NCBI GenBank assembly: GCA_016788565.1
Contig: JAEUSP010000117.1
Span: 1 to 64,000 of the forward strand
Length of the DNA stretch: 64,000 nt
Reading direction: 5' to 3'
DNA from: Chlorobiota bacterium
Lineage (GTDB): Bacteria > Bacteroidota > Ignavibacteria > OLB7
Shown here: piece by piece, positions 9,271-17,500 of the stretch
Numbering within the stretch: the stretch's first letter is position 1
Layout of the letters: each line of letters opens with the position of its first letter
Position numbers and translations under genes: made by a program
The notes under the pieces: generated by a model
What the model saw: only the letters and a program-made list of their open reading frames with translations
Databases searched by the model: none
What the model was told of the DNA's origin: nothing

Positions 9271-9279
9271 ACTTGCCCC

Positions 9280-9774
9280 ATGATTATGCTGCACGACGGT
9301 GAGAATGTTTTCAACTACCGGGTTGCCGGGGTTGCCACCCACAACGGCAAGGTGTTGGTGCACCGTGGGCCGGGGGATGATTTCTGGGCATTCCCGGGCG
9401 GGCGCGGCGAAATGGGGGAATCCGCTGCCGACACACTGCGCCGTGAGATGTTGGAGGAGCTACAAACCTCCGTTCACGTTGGCAATCTGCTCTGGTTGGT
9501 GGAGAATTTTTTTGAGTACAACGGCCAGCACTATCACGAGCTTGGCCTCTATTTCGCCTTCTCCTTCCCGCCCGATTCGCCGTTGTTGGAGTTGGAAGAA
9601 AGCGAATTTTGCGACGAGCTTGGAGTAAAATTGATCTTCCGCTGGCAGCCGTTAGATGCGCTCGATCAGATCACCATTGTGCCAGCCTGCCTTCTGCCAC
9701 GCCTCTCCGCGCTGGAAAACCCGATGGAACATCTGGTAAATCGCGAAAACGGAGCGGGGAAGAGCCAGATGTAG
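9280..9774 (+). CDS. NUDIX hydrolase
   Basis: 164 residues from the ATG at 9280. The Nudix box reads GRGEMGESAADTLRREMLEE, matching G-x5-E-x7-R-E-U-x-E-E. The last conserved glycine of the box (G in EExGU) is not kept. Such enzymes hydrolyse a nucleoside diphosphate linked to another group and need a divalent metal held by the REUxEE glutamates. The substrate is not predictable. The start follows directly after a solo end of the dispersed inverted-repeat element, which may influence expression. A decayed copy of the 3' end of a related gene is found at 13368-13443. Confidence 0.85.
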   Translation: MIMLHDGENVFNYRVAGVATHNGKVLVHRGPGDDFWAFPGGRGEMGESAADTLRREMLEELQTSVHVGNLLWLVENFFEYNGQHYHELGLYFAFSFPPDSPLLELEESEFCDELGVKLIFRWQPLDALDQITIVPACLLPRLSALENPMEHLVNRENGAGKSQM

Positions 9775-9999
9775 ATCAACCGAGACTCGGTAAGCAAAAA
9801 CTGAGGCAGTGAACGCTTGGCAAAAAGGTCTGTTGGGTCTATATTGGGACAACTACTCATCCGCATCTCATCTTCAGATCACGGAACAGGTTCTCTGGAT
9901 ACCCTGAACACACAAGTAAAGTAACCGCAGTATGGTTTACCGAAGGTAGATGTGATGAATATATCCAGCTGTTTTACACCGTTTTAATACATCACGACA

Positions 10000-10695
10000 A
10001 TGAATAGAAAAGCGGATATCGAAGCTCTTCTTAATGGGGCTGGTCGAACACTTCTGACAATTCACGAGAAGTATAATAATTCTCTCCACTCCATGACTAT
10101 TTCCGCAGACCTTAAAATTGACTTAAAAAACTACTTCGGAAATTTGCGTTCAGTTCTCGACTATTTAGCTCGATGTATTGTTGATAAATATTGTCCGAAT
10201 GCAAATTCAAAGAACAATTTATATTTCCCAATTCGAAAAAATCAATCTTTGTTCGACGACGTAATGAGAACATCATATCCAGATTTGCAGAAAAACTGCA
10301 AATACGTTTATGATATTCTTGAAGCATTCCAGCCATTTAAAAAAACGGAGAATGCTTGGTTAGTACATTTCAATGAAATAAACAATAAAAATAAACATGA
10401 ACGGCTTGTCCCACAAAAAGCGATTCAGACAGAAAGAGTAACCGTTCAAATTAAAGGAGGTGGTAAGGTTTCTTGGAATGCATCCGCAGTGAAATTTGGT
10501 TCAGGCGTTTCTATTGGCGGTGTTCCGATCAATCCTTATACACAAATGCCATATCCTTCAAACACTCAAACAGTGAAAATTGAAGATTGGGTTGATTTTC
10601 AGTTTGAGGGTACTAAAGTTTCTGCAATTTGGCTGATAAGAGAAAGTTTTGAGCATATTCAAAAAATTTACAGTGACCTTAAAGACAAGATATAA
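10000..10695 (+). CDS. Hypothetical protein in an A+T-rich island
   Basis: 231 residues. I do not recognise a family with certainty. The N-terminal 130 residues are predicted helical, with a patch (LRSVLDYLARCIVDKY, then FPIRKN and a later INNKNKHERL) that recalls helical-bundle proteins of the HEPN type, but a canonical HEPN RxxxxH motif is not obvious. The C-terminal 90 residues look beta-rich (VTVQIKGGGKVSW, VKIEDWVDFQFEG). Codon use is much richer in A and T than in flanking genes, which suggests horizontal acquisition. No export signal or membrane segment is visible. Confidence 0.65.
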   Translation: MNRKADIEALLNGAGRTLLTIHEKYNNSLHSMTISADLKIDLKNYFGNLRSVLDYLARCIVDKYCPNANSKNNLYFPIRKNQSLFDDVMRTSYPDLQKNCKYVYDILEAFQPFKKTENAWLVHFNEINNKNKHERLVPQKAIQTERVTVQIKGGGKVSWNASAVKFGSGVSIGGVPINPYTQMPYPSNTQTVKIEDWVDFQFEGTKVSAIWLIRESFEHIQKIYSDLKDKI

Positions 10696-10971
10696 AAAAC
10701 GGTGCATACCATGACACGGGTTTTGCTTCAGCCCGGATGTCGTACTTTTCTACTTCGGAACCTGATCGAATACAAAGCCCAAAAACGTTTTACTCGGAAT
10801 ATTGGAGTTTGCGAAATTTGATAAAATAGATACCTGTGTTCACGGGCATGGCAGATGAAGGATTTTCGCATTCTCCTTTTATTTGAGTGTAAAACCTGCT
10901 TATTACAAGCAAATTGAAGTCGAATTGAGTTATGTCTAAAAGAGAACCCAACTTGCTTCTATCAGATATTC
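10696..10971. other. A+T-rich intergenic spacer with a possible decayed element end
   Basis: No gene is seen here. At 10789-10820 the string TACTCGGAATATTGG followed by AGTTTGCGAAA resembles the left terminal repeat of the element that begins at 10972, so an older, degraded copy may lie here. The remainder has no recognisable feature. Confidence 0.3.
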
Positions 10972-11106
10972 TATACTCTCACGAAAGTGATTTGCGACAA
11001 AACCCGCGCTGTCATTCCCGCGAAAGCGGGAGCCGAAGGCCTGCGAAGCGTATCCATAGCACACATAGCTGAGTAGAGTTTCGCAAACCAATTTGCGCCG
11101 AGTATA
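10972..11106 (+). mobile_element. Inverted-repeat miniature element, copy A
   Basis: A 135-base non-coding element bounded by TATACTC ... TTTGCGA on the left and TTTCGCAAACCAATTTGCGC plus CGAGTATA on the right; the two ends are imperfect reverse complements over about 28 bases. The interior holds CATTCCCGCGAAAGCGGGAG, itself a hairpin, and GAAGCGTATCCATAGCAC. Copies with the same ends occur at 42157 and 57779 and a diverged one at 13220. It encodes nothing, so it would need a transposase supplied elsewhere. The right end contains TATAAAT, facing the cupin gene 65 bases on. Confidence 0.72.
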
Positions 11107-11171
11107 AATCTAAACGACCTTAACCTATTGGTCTCTACTTCGCCATTTCCTCCCTTACAGAGCAAAAAAAT

Positions 11172-11579
11172 ATGAAAACAAATAAAAACGAATTAGAAGC
11201 CATTTTTCCTCAAGATGAAAAAGGTTCGGATCAGTACTTTACAGGAAATTCCTACAATTACACCTTAGTTGATGTTGACTCGGTCTTCACTACGGCAATC
11301 GGAAATGTCTATTTTGAACCTGGAGCAAGAAGCAACTGGCATTCACATCCTGCTGGACAAATCCTGATTATCACTGATGGAATTGGCTACCATCAAATTG
11401 AAGGACAACCTATTGAGATTATCAAAAAAGGAGATGTTGTAAAATGCCCTCCTAATGTTAGGCATTGGCATGGTGCAAGTCCCGATGTTGGGTTACAGCA
11501 ATTGTACATCGTACCCAATACCGAAAAAGGAATTGTGGTTTGGCAGGAAGCAGTCACAAATGAACAATATCGAAAATAA
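11172..11579 (+). CDS. Cupin-domain protein
   Basis: 135 residues forming a single cupin barrel. Motif 1 is visible as NWHSHPAGQILIITDG with metal-ligand histidines, and motif 2 as PPNVRHWHGASP. Single-domain cupins of this type often bind a divalent metal and act as small dioxygenase, isomerase or nitrile-lyase-like enzymes, but the reaction cannot be deduced. The gene is A+T-rich, lies 40 bases before the antiporter gene on the same strand, and the two are bracketed by copies of the inverted-repeat element. That arrangement suggests a transferred two-gene cassette. Confidence 0.82.
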   Translation: MKTNKNELEAIFPQDEKGSDQYFTGNSYNYTLVDVDSVFTTAIGNVYFEPGARSNWHSHPAGQILIITDGIGYHQIEGQPIEIIKKGDVVKCPPNVRHWHGASPDVGLQQLYIVPNTEKGIVVWQEAVTNEQYRK

Positions 11580-11619
11580 TAATAGCAAGGCGGGAAAATA
11601 AAATTATTTTCATAAAACT

Positions 11620-13203
11620 ATGGAAAACACTTTTCTCTTATTCATATTCTTAGTTCTGGTTGTGATTGGCATCATTATGATAGCCAAAAAAGTTAATGTT
11701 GCCTATCCGGTATTATTGGTAATCACAGGCTTACTCTTTAGTCTAATTCCGAATTTGCCCAAAATAGAATTGAAACCGGAAATTGTTTTCATTCTTTTTT
11801 TGCCTCCAATTTTATATGAAGCAGCATGGGCTTGCTCATTCAGAGAATTGTTTAAATGGCGAAGAATTATTCTTAGTTTTGCTTTCATTGTAGTATTTAT
11901 AACAGCAGTTAGTGTAGCTTTTACGGCTTATTGGTTTATACCGGGATTTACTTTGGCATTAGGTTTTTTATTGGGTGGAATAGTTTCTCCACCTGACGCA
12001 GTGAGTGCTAATGCTATAATGAAATTTGTAAAAACACCTAAACGGTTTTCCACTATTTTAGAAGGCGAAAGTTTATTGAACGATGCATCTTCACTTATCA
12101 TTATGCAATTTGCCATTGTGGCAGTTGCTACCGGAAGTTTTGATATCCCTCAAGCCGCACTAAAGTTTTTATGGATGATTGTAGGTGGTGTAGGCTGCGG
12201 ACTTTTATTGGGTTATGTATTTACCAAACTACATAAAGTATTGCCCACAGATGCCAATATGGATGTAATCCTAACCTTTATCACCCCGTATTTAATGTAT
12301 ATTTTGGCAGAAGAAGTACACGGTTCCGGTGTTTTATCTGTAGTTGCCGGAGGGTTGTTCGTATCCCAAAAGCGGTATGAATTTATAGGGGCATCGTCAC
12401 GTGTGAGAGGTGTCAATGTTTGGCAGAGTTTTATCTTTCTACTCAACGGTATTGTATTTATTCTTATTGGTCTCGATTTACCGCAGATTACGGAAGGCTT
12501 GGGGGATACCAATCTGATTACGGCAATTGGTTATGGTGTCTTGGTAACAGTAGTTGTGGTTGTAGTAAGAATCATTAGCTCCTTTGGTGCTGTTGGTGTT
12601 ACGATGATTATGCGAAATTTTATAAAAGTGGCCGATCCCAATCATCCCGGGAACAAAGCTCCTTTAATTATCGGTTGGGCGGGAATGAGAGGTGTTGTTT
12701 CGTTAGCTGCTGCTTTGTCAATCCCATTTTATTTAGACAATGGAATAGCTTTTCCACAAAGAGATTTAATTCTATTTATTACTTTTATTGTAATTCTGTT
12801 AACTCTAACTATTCAGGGACTAACATTGCCTGTATTAATAAAAAAAGCCGAATTAAAGGAAATGGACTATCCTGAATCAGAACACAAAGTAGGTTTGTAT
12901 TTAGATAAAGAACTATTTAGAATTTCTTTGGATTACTTGCAAAGTATTTTTTCGCAGAAGGAACAAAAAAAGAAACACTATCATGACATTGTCACCATTT
13001 TAAAAGAGCAATTGAATGAAGAAAAAGATCTGAGTATAGATTCAAAAGTTAGTGAAGTGTATTGCACACTCATTGACCTGCAAAGAAGTCACCTCATCCA
13101 AATCAATAAAACACAAACCAATATAGATGAAGAAATTATCCATAAAAAAATGATGATTCTAGACTACCAAGAAGAACGACTGAAGTTAAGGTTTGAACTG
13201 TAA
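11620..13203 (+). CDS. CPA1-family Na+/H+ antiporter
   Basis: 527 residues with about twelve hydrophobic membrane spans up to residue 410 and a soluble helical C-terminal tail of about 115 residues. Family landmarks are visible: FILFLPPILYEAAW in the first third, the acidic transport-site region GGIVSPPDAVSANAI, then EGESLLNDASSLI, and the re-entrant GWAGMRGVVSLAAALSIP. These are characteristic of bacterial NhaP-type exchangers, which export Na+ in return for protons and help with pH and salt tolerance at the inner membrane. Base composition is A+T-rich, like the upstream cupin gene, and unlike the surrounding chromosome. The stop codon is followed 17 bases later by the diverged element copy B. 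Confidence 0.9.
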   Translation: MENTFLLFIFLVLVVIGIIMIAKKVNVAYPVLLVITGLLFSLIPNLPKIELKPEIVFILFLPPILYEAAWACSFRELFKWRRIILSFAFIVVFITAVSVAFTAYWFIPGFTLALGFLLGGIVSPPDAVSANAIMKFVKTPKRFSTILEGESLLNDASSLIIMQFAIVAVATGSFDIPQAALKFLWMIVGGVGCGLLLGYVFTKLHKVLPTDANMDVILTFITPYLMYILAEEVHGSGVLSVVAGGLFVSQKRYEFIGASSRVRGVNVWQSFIFLLNGIVFILIGLDLPQITEGLGDTNLITAIGYGVLVTVVVVVVRIISSFGAVGVTMIMRNFIKVADPNHPGNKAPLIIGWAGMRGVVSLAAALSIPFYLDNGIAFPQRDLILFITFIVILLTLTIQGLTLPVLIKKAELKEMDYPESEHKVGLYLDKELFRISLDYLQSIFSQKEQKKKHYHDIVTILKEQLNEEKDLSIDSKVSEVYCTLIDLQRSHLIQINKTQTNIDEEIIHKKMMILDYQEERLKLRFEL

Positions 13204-13219
13204 ACCATGTTCAGTATCT

Positions 13220-13354
13220 TCGGAACAGAGTGATTTGTGAAAATTATGGTTATTGTAATTCCCGCGAAATAGGGAGCCGTTGTCCTGCGAATCACATTCA
13301 TGATAGGGAGCAATACCTCAATGTTGATAGATTTTCGCAAACCAATTTGTTCGG
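13220..13354 (+). mobile_element. Inverted-repeat miniature element, diverged copy B
   Basis: The left end CGGAACAGAGTGATTTGTGA and the right end TTTTCGCAAACCAATTTGTT plus CGG are partial reverse complements. The inside keeps ATTCCCGCGAAATAGGGAGC and TCCTGCGAATCAC, recognisably the interior of copy A with substitutions. The terminal TATACTC is lost, so this copy is likely old and immobile. With copy A it brackets the cupin-antiporter pair. Confidence 0.55.
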
Positions 13355-13367
13355 AACACTTGTGTAC

Positions 13368-13443
13368 TCCTGACCGGTCTTCCACCCCTCCTCTCCGCGC
13401 TGGATAACCCGATTAAGCATCTGGTACACCGCGAAAACTGATG
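13368..13443 (+). pseudogene. 3' remnant of a NUDIX hydrolase gene
   Basis: This stretch translates as LPPLLSALDNPIKHLVHREN then a stop. The C-terminal end of the NUDIX protein encoded at 9280-9774 reads LPRLSALENPMEHLVNREN, so the two are clearly homologous in DNA and protein. No Nudix box precedes the remnant; diverged element copy B stands there instead. It is best read as the tail of a second NUDIX gene destroyed when the A+T-rich island or its elements arrived. Confidence 0.6.
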
Positions 13444-13509
13444 AAGGGGAACCTGCAAACAGCAAAATGATTCCCGCCCATTTCTCCGCCCACTAACCAC
13501 CGTACTGCC

Positions 13510-14115
13510 ATGCCTGAATTTCTCCAAGAGTGCGATGTCTGGCTGTTCTATCTCATCAACCATGGAACCTCCAACCCCGTGTTTGATCTGGTGATGCCGT
13601 TTATCAGCGAGGTTCGGTATTTCTACATCCCCTACGCGCTGCTGTTTTTGGTGCTGCTCTGGAAAGGTGGGGCGGCTGGCCGTTGGTGCGCGTTGGCGTT
13701 GGCCGCAACCGTGGCCATCACCGACCCGCTGAACAGTCGCGTGATAAAGGAGGCCGTAGCCCGGGTTCGTCCTTGCCGAACATTGCCCGATGTCCGCACG
13801 TTGGCTCCGTGCGGCGAAGGGAAGTCGTTCCCTTCCTCCCATGCCGCCAACAATCTTGCTGCAGCGGTGGTTATCGTATTTTATTTCCGGCGGTGGTGGT
13901 GGGTGGCGTTCGGTTTTGCGGTTGCGGTTGCTTTCTCACGGGTGTATCTGGGCGTTCACTATCCGGCGGATGTGATCGGTGGCGGGGTGGAGGGGGCCTT
14001 GATTGCTCTGCTGGTGGTCTGGCTTATCGAACAGCTTCGCAGCTATCTGCGCCGCCGCAAAACAAAAAAGGCTGCCGAAGATTCCTCTTCAACAGCCTTA
14101 AGTTCCGATGCTTGA
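13510..14115 (+). CDS. PAP2-family membrane phosphatase
   Basis: 201 residues with several membrane spans. The three-part PAP2 signature is complete: KEAVARVRP (K-x6-R-P), FPSSHAANN (PSxH) and SRVYLGVHYPADVIGG (S-R-x5-H-x3-D). The active site would lie at the periplasmic face, and typical substrates are phosphatidic acid, phosphatidylglycerol phosphate or undecaprenyl pyrophosphate. Undecaprenyl-PP recycling is attractive given the nearby polysaccharide locus, but the sequence alone does not decide. The C-terminal tail is hydrophilic and basic, then serine-rich. Confidence 0.85.
   Translation: MPEFLQECDVWLFYLINHGTSNPVFDLVMPFISEVRYFYIPYALLFLVLLWKGGAAGRWCALALAATVAITDPLNSRVIKEAVARVRPCRTLPDVRTLAPCGEGKSFPSSHAANNLAAAVVIVFYFRRWWWVAFGFAVAVAFSRVYLGVHYPADVIGGGVEGALIALLVVWLIEQLRSYLRRRKTKKAAEDSSSTALSSDA
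14067..14102 (+). terminator. Possible terminator stem overlapping the PAP2 gene end
   Basis: The arms AAGGCTG and CAGCCTT are separated by about 17 bases within the last codons of the PAP2 gene, just before the convergent desaturase gene. The stem is short and no U-tract follows, so this is tentative. Confidence 0.3.
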
Positions 14116-14137
14116 AATTTTGTCGCCCGGGGAAATG

Positions 14138-15124
14138 CTACGCTCCTTCGGAGGCCGGCTTCCGCTGCTTGATTGCTGCGGTCAACTCCTCAATCCCCTC
14201 GCTAATTCCTTCCTGAATTTCTGGAAGTGAAGGAAGCTCTGGAAGGTGGATGCTATGCTTGTTCTGGCGTGCTTCATCGTAGATTTTTTTTGGCGGCTTG
14301 CGCAAATCGTGAACCAGCCCAACCCACGAAAACATGGTGAGGATATAATGTGAGATGTCAATCTCCCACCAATAAAACCCTTGCCGTTCGCTGGTCATGT
14401 AGCGGTGGTGGTTGTTGTGCCAGCCTTCCCCCAACGTAATCAGCGCGATAAAAAGGTTGTTGCGGCTTTCGTCGGTGGTGTTGAACCGGCGGCTTCCCCA
14501 AACGTGGGCAAGTGAGTTGACGGTGAACACCCCGTGGTAGAGCAACGTGGTGCTGATAAAAAATCCCCACGCAAGAAGCTGCGGCCCATCGGTTCCCAAG
14601 CCTGGGGCCTGGACGGCAAGCAGTTCCCCAAGCCCGAACAGCCCAACGCCAAGAAGCGTCAGCACCACTGCATGGCCCCAGTCCAGCATCCGAAGCTCCG
14701 GATATTTGGCAAGGTCGCGGACGCTGTTGTCGTCGTAATCAACAAATTTTTTGGAGAGAATCCACCCCATGTGCGACCACCAAAAACTACCAGTGACTGG
14801 CGAGTGAACATCCTCCTCCGTATCGGAGTAACGATGATGGTGGCGATGTTTTGCCGCCCACCACAACGGCCCATTTTGCCCTGCCGAAGCACCCAGCAAC
14901 GCCATCAGGAATTGGAAGACGCGGCTGGTTTTGTACGAACGGTGGGAGAAGTAGCGGTGATATCCTGCCGTCAATCCGAACATTCGGATGAAGTAAAGGA
15001 AGCAGCAAACCCCAACAGCAAACCAGCTTACGCCAGTCCAGATAGGGAGCAAGCAACCAAGATGAACGATCAGGAACCAAGAGTTAAGAATGTGGAAGCG
15101 GGTCTGCTGAGAGATTAGCGACAT
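14138..15124 (-). CDS. Acyl-lipid/acyl-CoA delta-9-type fatty acid desaturase
   Basis: 328 residues. Three histidine boxes that bind the di-iron centre are present: HRYFSH (56-61), HRHHH (93-97) and HNNHH (236-240), with membrane spans in front of and between them. This is the layout of the stearoyl-CoA desaturase superfamily, which inserts a cis double bond into saturated acyl chains using oxygen, so the host has an aerobic lifestyle or at least access to O2. The role would be membrane fluidity control. The C-terminal 40 residues are hydrophilic and rich in Glu, Pro and Lys, an ordinary extension. It converges on the PAP2 gene. Confidence 0.9.
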   Translation of the reverse strand: MSLISQQTRFHILNSWFLIVHLGCLLPIWTGVSWFAVGVCCFLYFIRMFGLTAGYHRYFSHRSYKTSRVFQFLMALLGASAGQNGPLWWAAKHRHHHRYSDTEEDVHSPVTGSFWWSHMGWILSKKFVDYDDNSVRDLAKYPELRMLDWGHAVVLTLLGVGLFGLGELLAVQAPGLGTDGPQLLAWGFFISTTLLYHGVFTVNSLAHVWGSRRFNTTDESRNNLFIALITLGEGWHNNHHRYMTSERQGFYWWEIDISHYILTMFSWVGLVHDLRKPPKKIYDEARQNKHSIHLPELPSLPEIQEGISEGIEELTAAIKQRKPASEGA

Positions 15125-15539
15125 TGAGCGGCGTTAGTCAACGATGAATCGGTGCATGGGAATGGCAGCGCACAAAAATGGGGGAAAAGATTGAGGTGGC
15201 AGCAGCAGCACCCCGTAAAATCACCGCCGTGCATCATGTTGTCACACAGGCTCATCTATTGTTCGCCACCAACGGGGATTGGAGGCGGTGGAGTGTTTGG
15301 CGAATGTTGGAGGCGAAGAAGGGAAAGAACCACAGAGGCACAGAGAGCACAGAGGGGGAGAAAGAGAGGTGGAGTATCGCCGATACCGTTTTTCCCTTTG
15401 CACCCAAATTATCCAGATGCGCCAGCATCTTTACCCTTTGCATCTTCCCAACTTCCGGTTCTGGCCGTACTTTTATCGCCGATTTCCACCGCAGCGGTTG
15501 TTTCCGCTGCCCACTTACAGCACTCACACATCAGCAATC
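15125..15539. other. Intergenic region upstream of prfB with a dispersed repeat
   Basis: No gene is supported here. An in-frame stretch from 15178 would extend the main prfB frame upstream, but it lacks release-factor similarity. The string ACCACAGAGGCACAGAGAGC plus ACAGAGG at about 15330 recurs at about 18640 (CCACAGAGGCACAGAGGGCA), so it is a dispersed repeat. The divergent promoters of the desaturase gene and prfB should lie in this space. Confidence 0.5.
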
Positions 15540-16686
15540 ATGTACGAAGGATTTTCATCAGCATTGGCCCAGCAACGCGAGCGGATCACCCTGCTCCGGA
15601 GGTATCTTTGACCTTGACCGCAAAGAACGTGAGATAGCCGAGTTTCAGGCAAGAACCGAGCAGCCTGATTTCTGGAACGATAATATCGCCGCGCAAAAAA
15701 CAATGCGCGAAATCAGTGCCCGCAAGGAGTGGGTGGATGCCTGGAACGCCACCAACCAGCGCGCAAACGATATCGGCGCGCTGATTGAGTTAGGGGAAGA
15801 AGCAGGGGATGATTCGCTGGAAACGGAGCTTCGCCACGAATCCGATCAGCTTGCCGCCCAAATTGCCGACCTTGAGTTCCGCAACATGCTGTCGGACCCC
15901 GATGACGTGCGTGATGCAATCCTGAAAGTGCAGGCCGGCGCCGGCGGTACCGAAGCCCAAGATTGGACGCAAATGCTGCTGCGGATGTACATGCGTTGGG
16001 CCGAACGGAAAGGCTACAACATTGCGTTGCTGGATGAGTTGGAAGGGGAGGCCGCCGGGCTGAAATCGGCCTCCATCGAAATCAGCGGAGCCTACGCATT
16101 CGGGCGGTTGAAATCGGAAAACGGGGTGCATCGCCTTGTTCGTATTTCGCCGTTCGACTCCAACGCGCGCCGCCACACCTCGTTCGCCAGCGTCTTCGTC
16201 TATCCTGTGGTGGATGAAGATGTCCCGATTGAAATTAACCCCGCCGATGTTGAGTTGGAGACCTTCCGCTCCGGCGGAAAAGGGGGGCAGAACGTGAATA
16301 AAGTGGAAACCGCCGTGCGGCTGCGCTACCGTTACGTTAGCCCTCGCGGTGCCGAACACATGCTGATTGTTAGCTGCCAAGAAGAACGCTCGCAACTTCA
16401 GAACCGCGAGCGTGCGATGAAAATGCTGAAATCGGAAGTGTATGAAATTCTTCGGCGTGAGGAGGAGGAAAGAAAAGCGGCGATTGAAGGCTCCAAAAAA
16501 CGTATTGAATGGGGAAGCCAAGTCCGTAATTACGTTTTCCAGCCATACACGCTGGTGAAAGATTTGCGAACCAACACCGAGACGTTCGATGTCCAGGCCG
16601 TGATGGATGGAGAAATTGATGATTTCATCAAAGCATTTTTGATGGAATATTCCGGCAATAACCAACCTGAAGACACCGTTTTCTAA
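15540..16686 (+). CDS. prfB: Peptide chain release factor 2, with programmed +1 frameshift
   Basis: RF2 recognises UGA and UAA and releases the finished peptide. The first frame starts at ATG 15540 (MYEGFSSALAQQRERITLLR...) and meets an in-frame TGA at 15609-15611. The sequence there is CGGAGGTATCTTTGAC: an internal Shine-Dalgarno-like AGG, a CTT slip codon, then TGA followed by C, the classic autoregulatory site. Slipping +1 continues with GAC at 15610, giving about 381 residues (15540..15608 joined to 15610..16686). The SPF stop-codon motif (203-205) and the GGQ catalytic motif (248-250) fall where expected for the family. A gene model starting further upstream in the second frame is wrong. 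It leads a compact set with the AtuA-like gene, aroQ and aroC. Confidence 0.95.
15597..15612 (+). promoter_or_regulatory. prfB programmed +1 frameshift site
   Basis: CGGAGGTATCTTTGAC matches the known bacterial arrangement: a Shine-Dalgarno-like purine run a few bases before CTT, then an in-frame UGA in the weak UGAC context. Low RF2 slows termination and favours the +1 slip, giving negative feedback on RF2 level. Confidence 0.95.
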
Positions 16687-16702
16687 CCAAATAATATCCG
16701 CA

Positions 16703-17035
16703 ATGAAAAAAATCCAACTGCTACAACTTGCGCACGCACGTTCCGGCGATAAAGGGGATGCTGGCAATGTTGGCGTAATTGCACGCCGCGCCGAATGGTA
16801 TCCAATTATCGCCCAAGCATTAACTGCCGAGCGGGTGAAAGAGCATTTTACCGGAATTTGCAACGGCCCAGTGGAGCGGTTTGAATTGCCAAATTTATGG
16901 GCATTAAATTTCTTGCTCCACAACACACTTGGCGGCGGCGGAACCGTCTCGCTAAAATTAGATGCCCAGGGGAAAACACTCTCCTCCGCAATGCTCAGAA
17001 TGGAAATTGAAGTGCCGGATGAATTTGAACTGTAA
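16703..17035 (+). CDS. AtuA C-terminal-like domain protein
   Basis: 110 residues. The pattern LAHARSGDKGDAGNVGVIAR, then the LPNLWALNFLLHNTLGGGGT region and VSLKLDAQGKTLSSAMLRME, matches the small ferredoxin-fold domain usually found at the C-terminus of AtuA-type acyclic terpene utilisation proteins. Here it is a stand-alone protein, as occurs next to acyl-CoA carboxylase or enoyl-CoA genes in other bacteria. Its biochemical role is not established. It sits 16 bases after prfB and 3 bases before aroQ, so it is probably co-transcribed. Confidence 0.7.
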   Translation: MKKIQLLQLAHARSGDKGDAGNVGVIARRAEWYPIIAQALTAERVKEHFTGICNGPVERFELPNLWALNFLLHNTLGGGGTVSLKLDAQGKTLSSAMLRMEIEVPDEFEL

Positions 17036-17038
17036 GCC

Positions 17039-17485
17039 ATGAATATCCACATCATTAATGGCCCCAATTTGAATCTGCTTGGCGTGCGCCAGCCAGAAAT
17101 TTATGGCCACGAAACGCTGGGCGATATTGAAAAAAAAATGCGGCAGAGATTTGAGCCAACTGGCGTTGCTCTGCATTTTTTTCAATCCAATTCCGAAGGG
17201 GGGATTATTGATGCTTTGCACGCCGCACGCTACGCCCACAATGCCGATGCCGTGGTGATAAATCCGGGGGCCTACACCCACTACTCCATTGCCATTCGCG
17301 ACGCTATTTCTGCAATTCAAATTCCGGTAGTTGAGGTCCACCTTTCCAACATCCACGCACGCGAGCCGTTCCGCGAAGGTTCGGTTGTTGCTGCGGTTTG
17401 CCGTGGCAGAATTGAAGGGCTGGGGTGGCGGGGCTACCTGCTGGCGGTTGAGTATCTGCGGGATATTCTTGAACCGAAATCCTAA
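17039..17485 (+). CDS. aroQ: Type II 3-dehydroquinate dehydratase
   Basis: 148 residues, the normal size for the type II enzyme. It catalyses the third step of the shikimate pathway, 3-dehydroquinate to 3-dehydroshikimate, as a dodecamer in the cytoplasm. Hallmarks are INGPNLNLLGVRQPEIYG with the catalytic Tyr, SNSEGGIIDALH, NPGAYTHYSIAIRDA and VEVHLSNIHAREPFR with the active-site His and Arg. It lies 15 bases before aroC, another shikimate gene, so the two steps are likely co-expressed. Confidence 0.95.
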   Translation: MNIHIINGPNLNLLGVRQPEIYGHETLGDIEKKMRQRFEPTGVALHFFQSNSEGGIIDALHAARYAHNADAVVINPGAYTHYSIAIRDAISAIQIPVVEVHLSNIHAREPFREGSVVAAVCRGRIEGLGWRGYLLAVEYLRDILEPKS

Positions 17486-17500
17486 CCCTGGCGCAACGCA

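Noticed and set aside
15178-15609. An upstream extension of the main release-factor frame
   Set aside because: It spans dispersed repeat DNA without release-factor similarity; the real start is in the other frame at 15540 with a programmed +1 shift.
15790-17067. Minus-strand frame of 425 codons opposite prfB and the AtuA-like gene
   Set aside because: Antisense to two strongly recognised genes, no family motifs; a product of G+C-rich codon bias.
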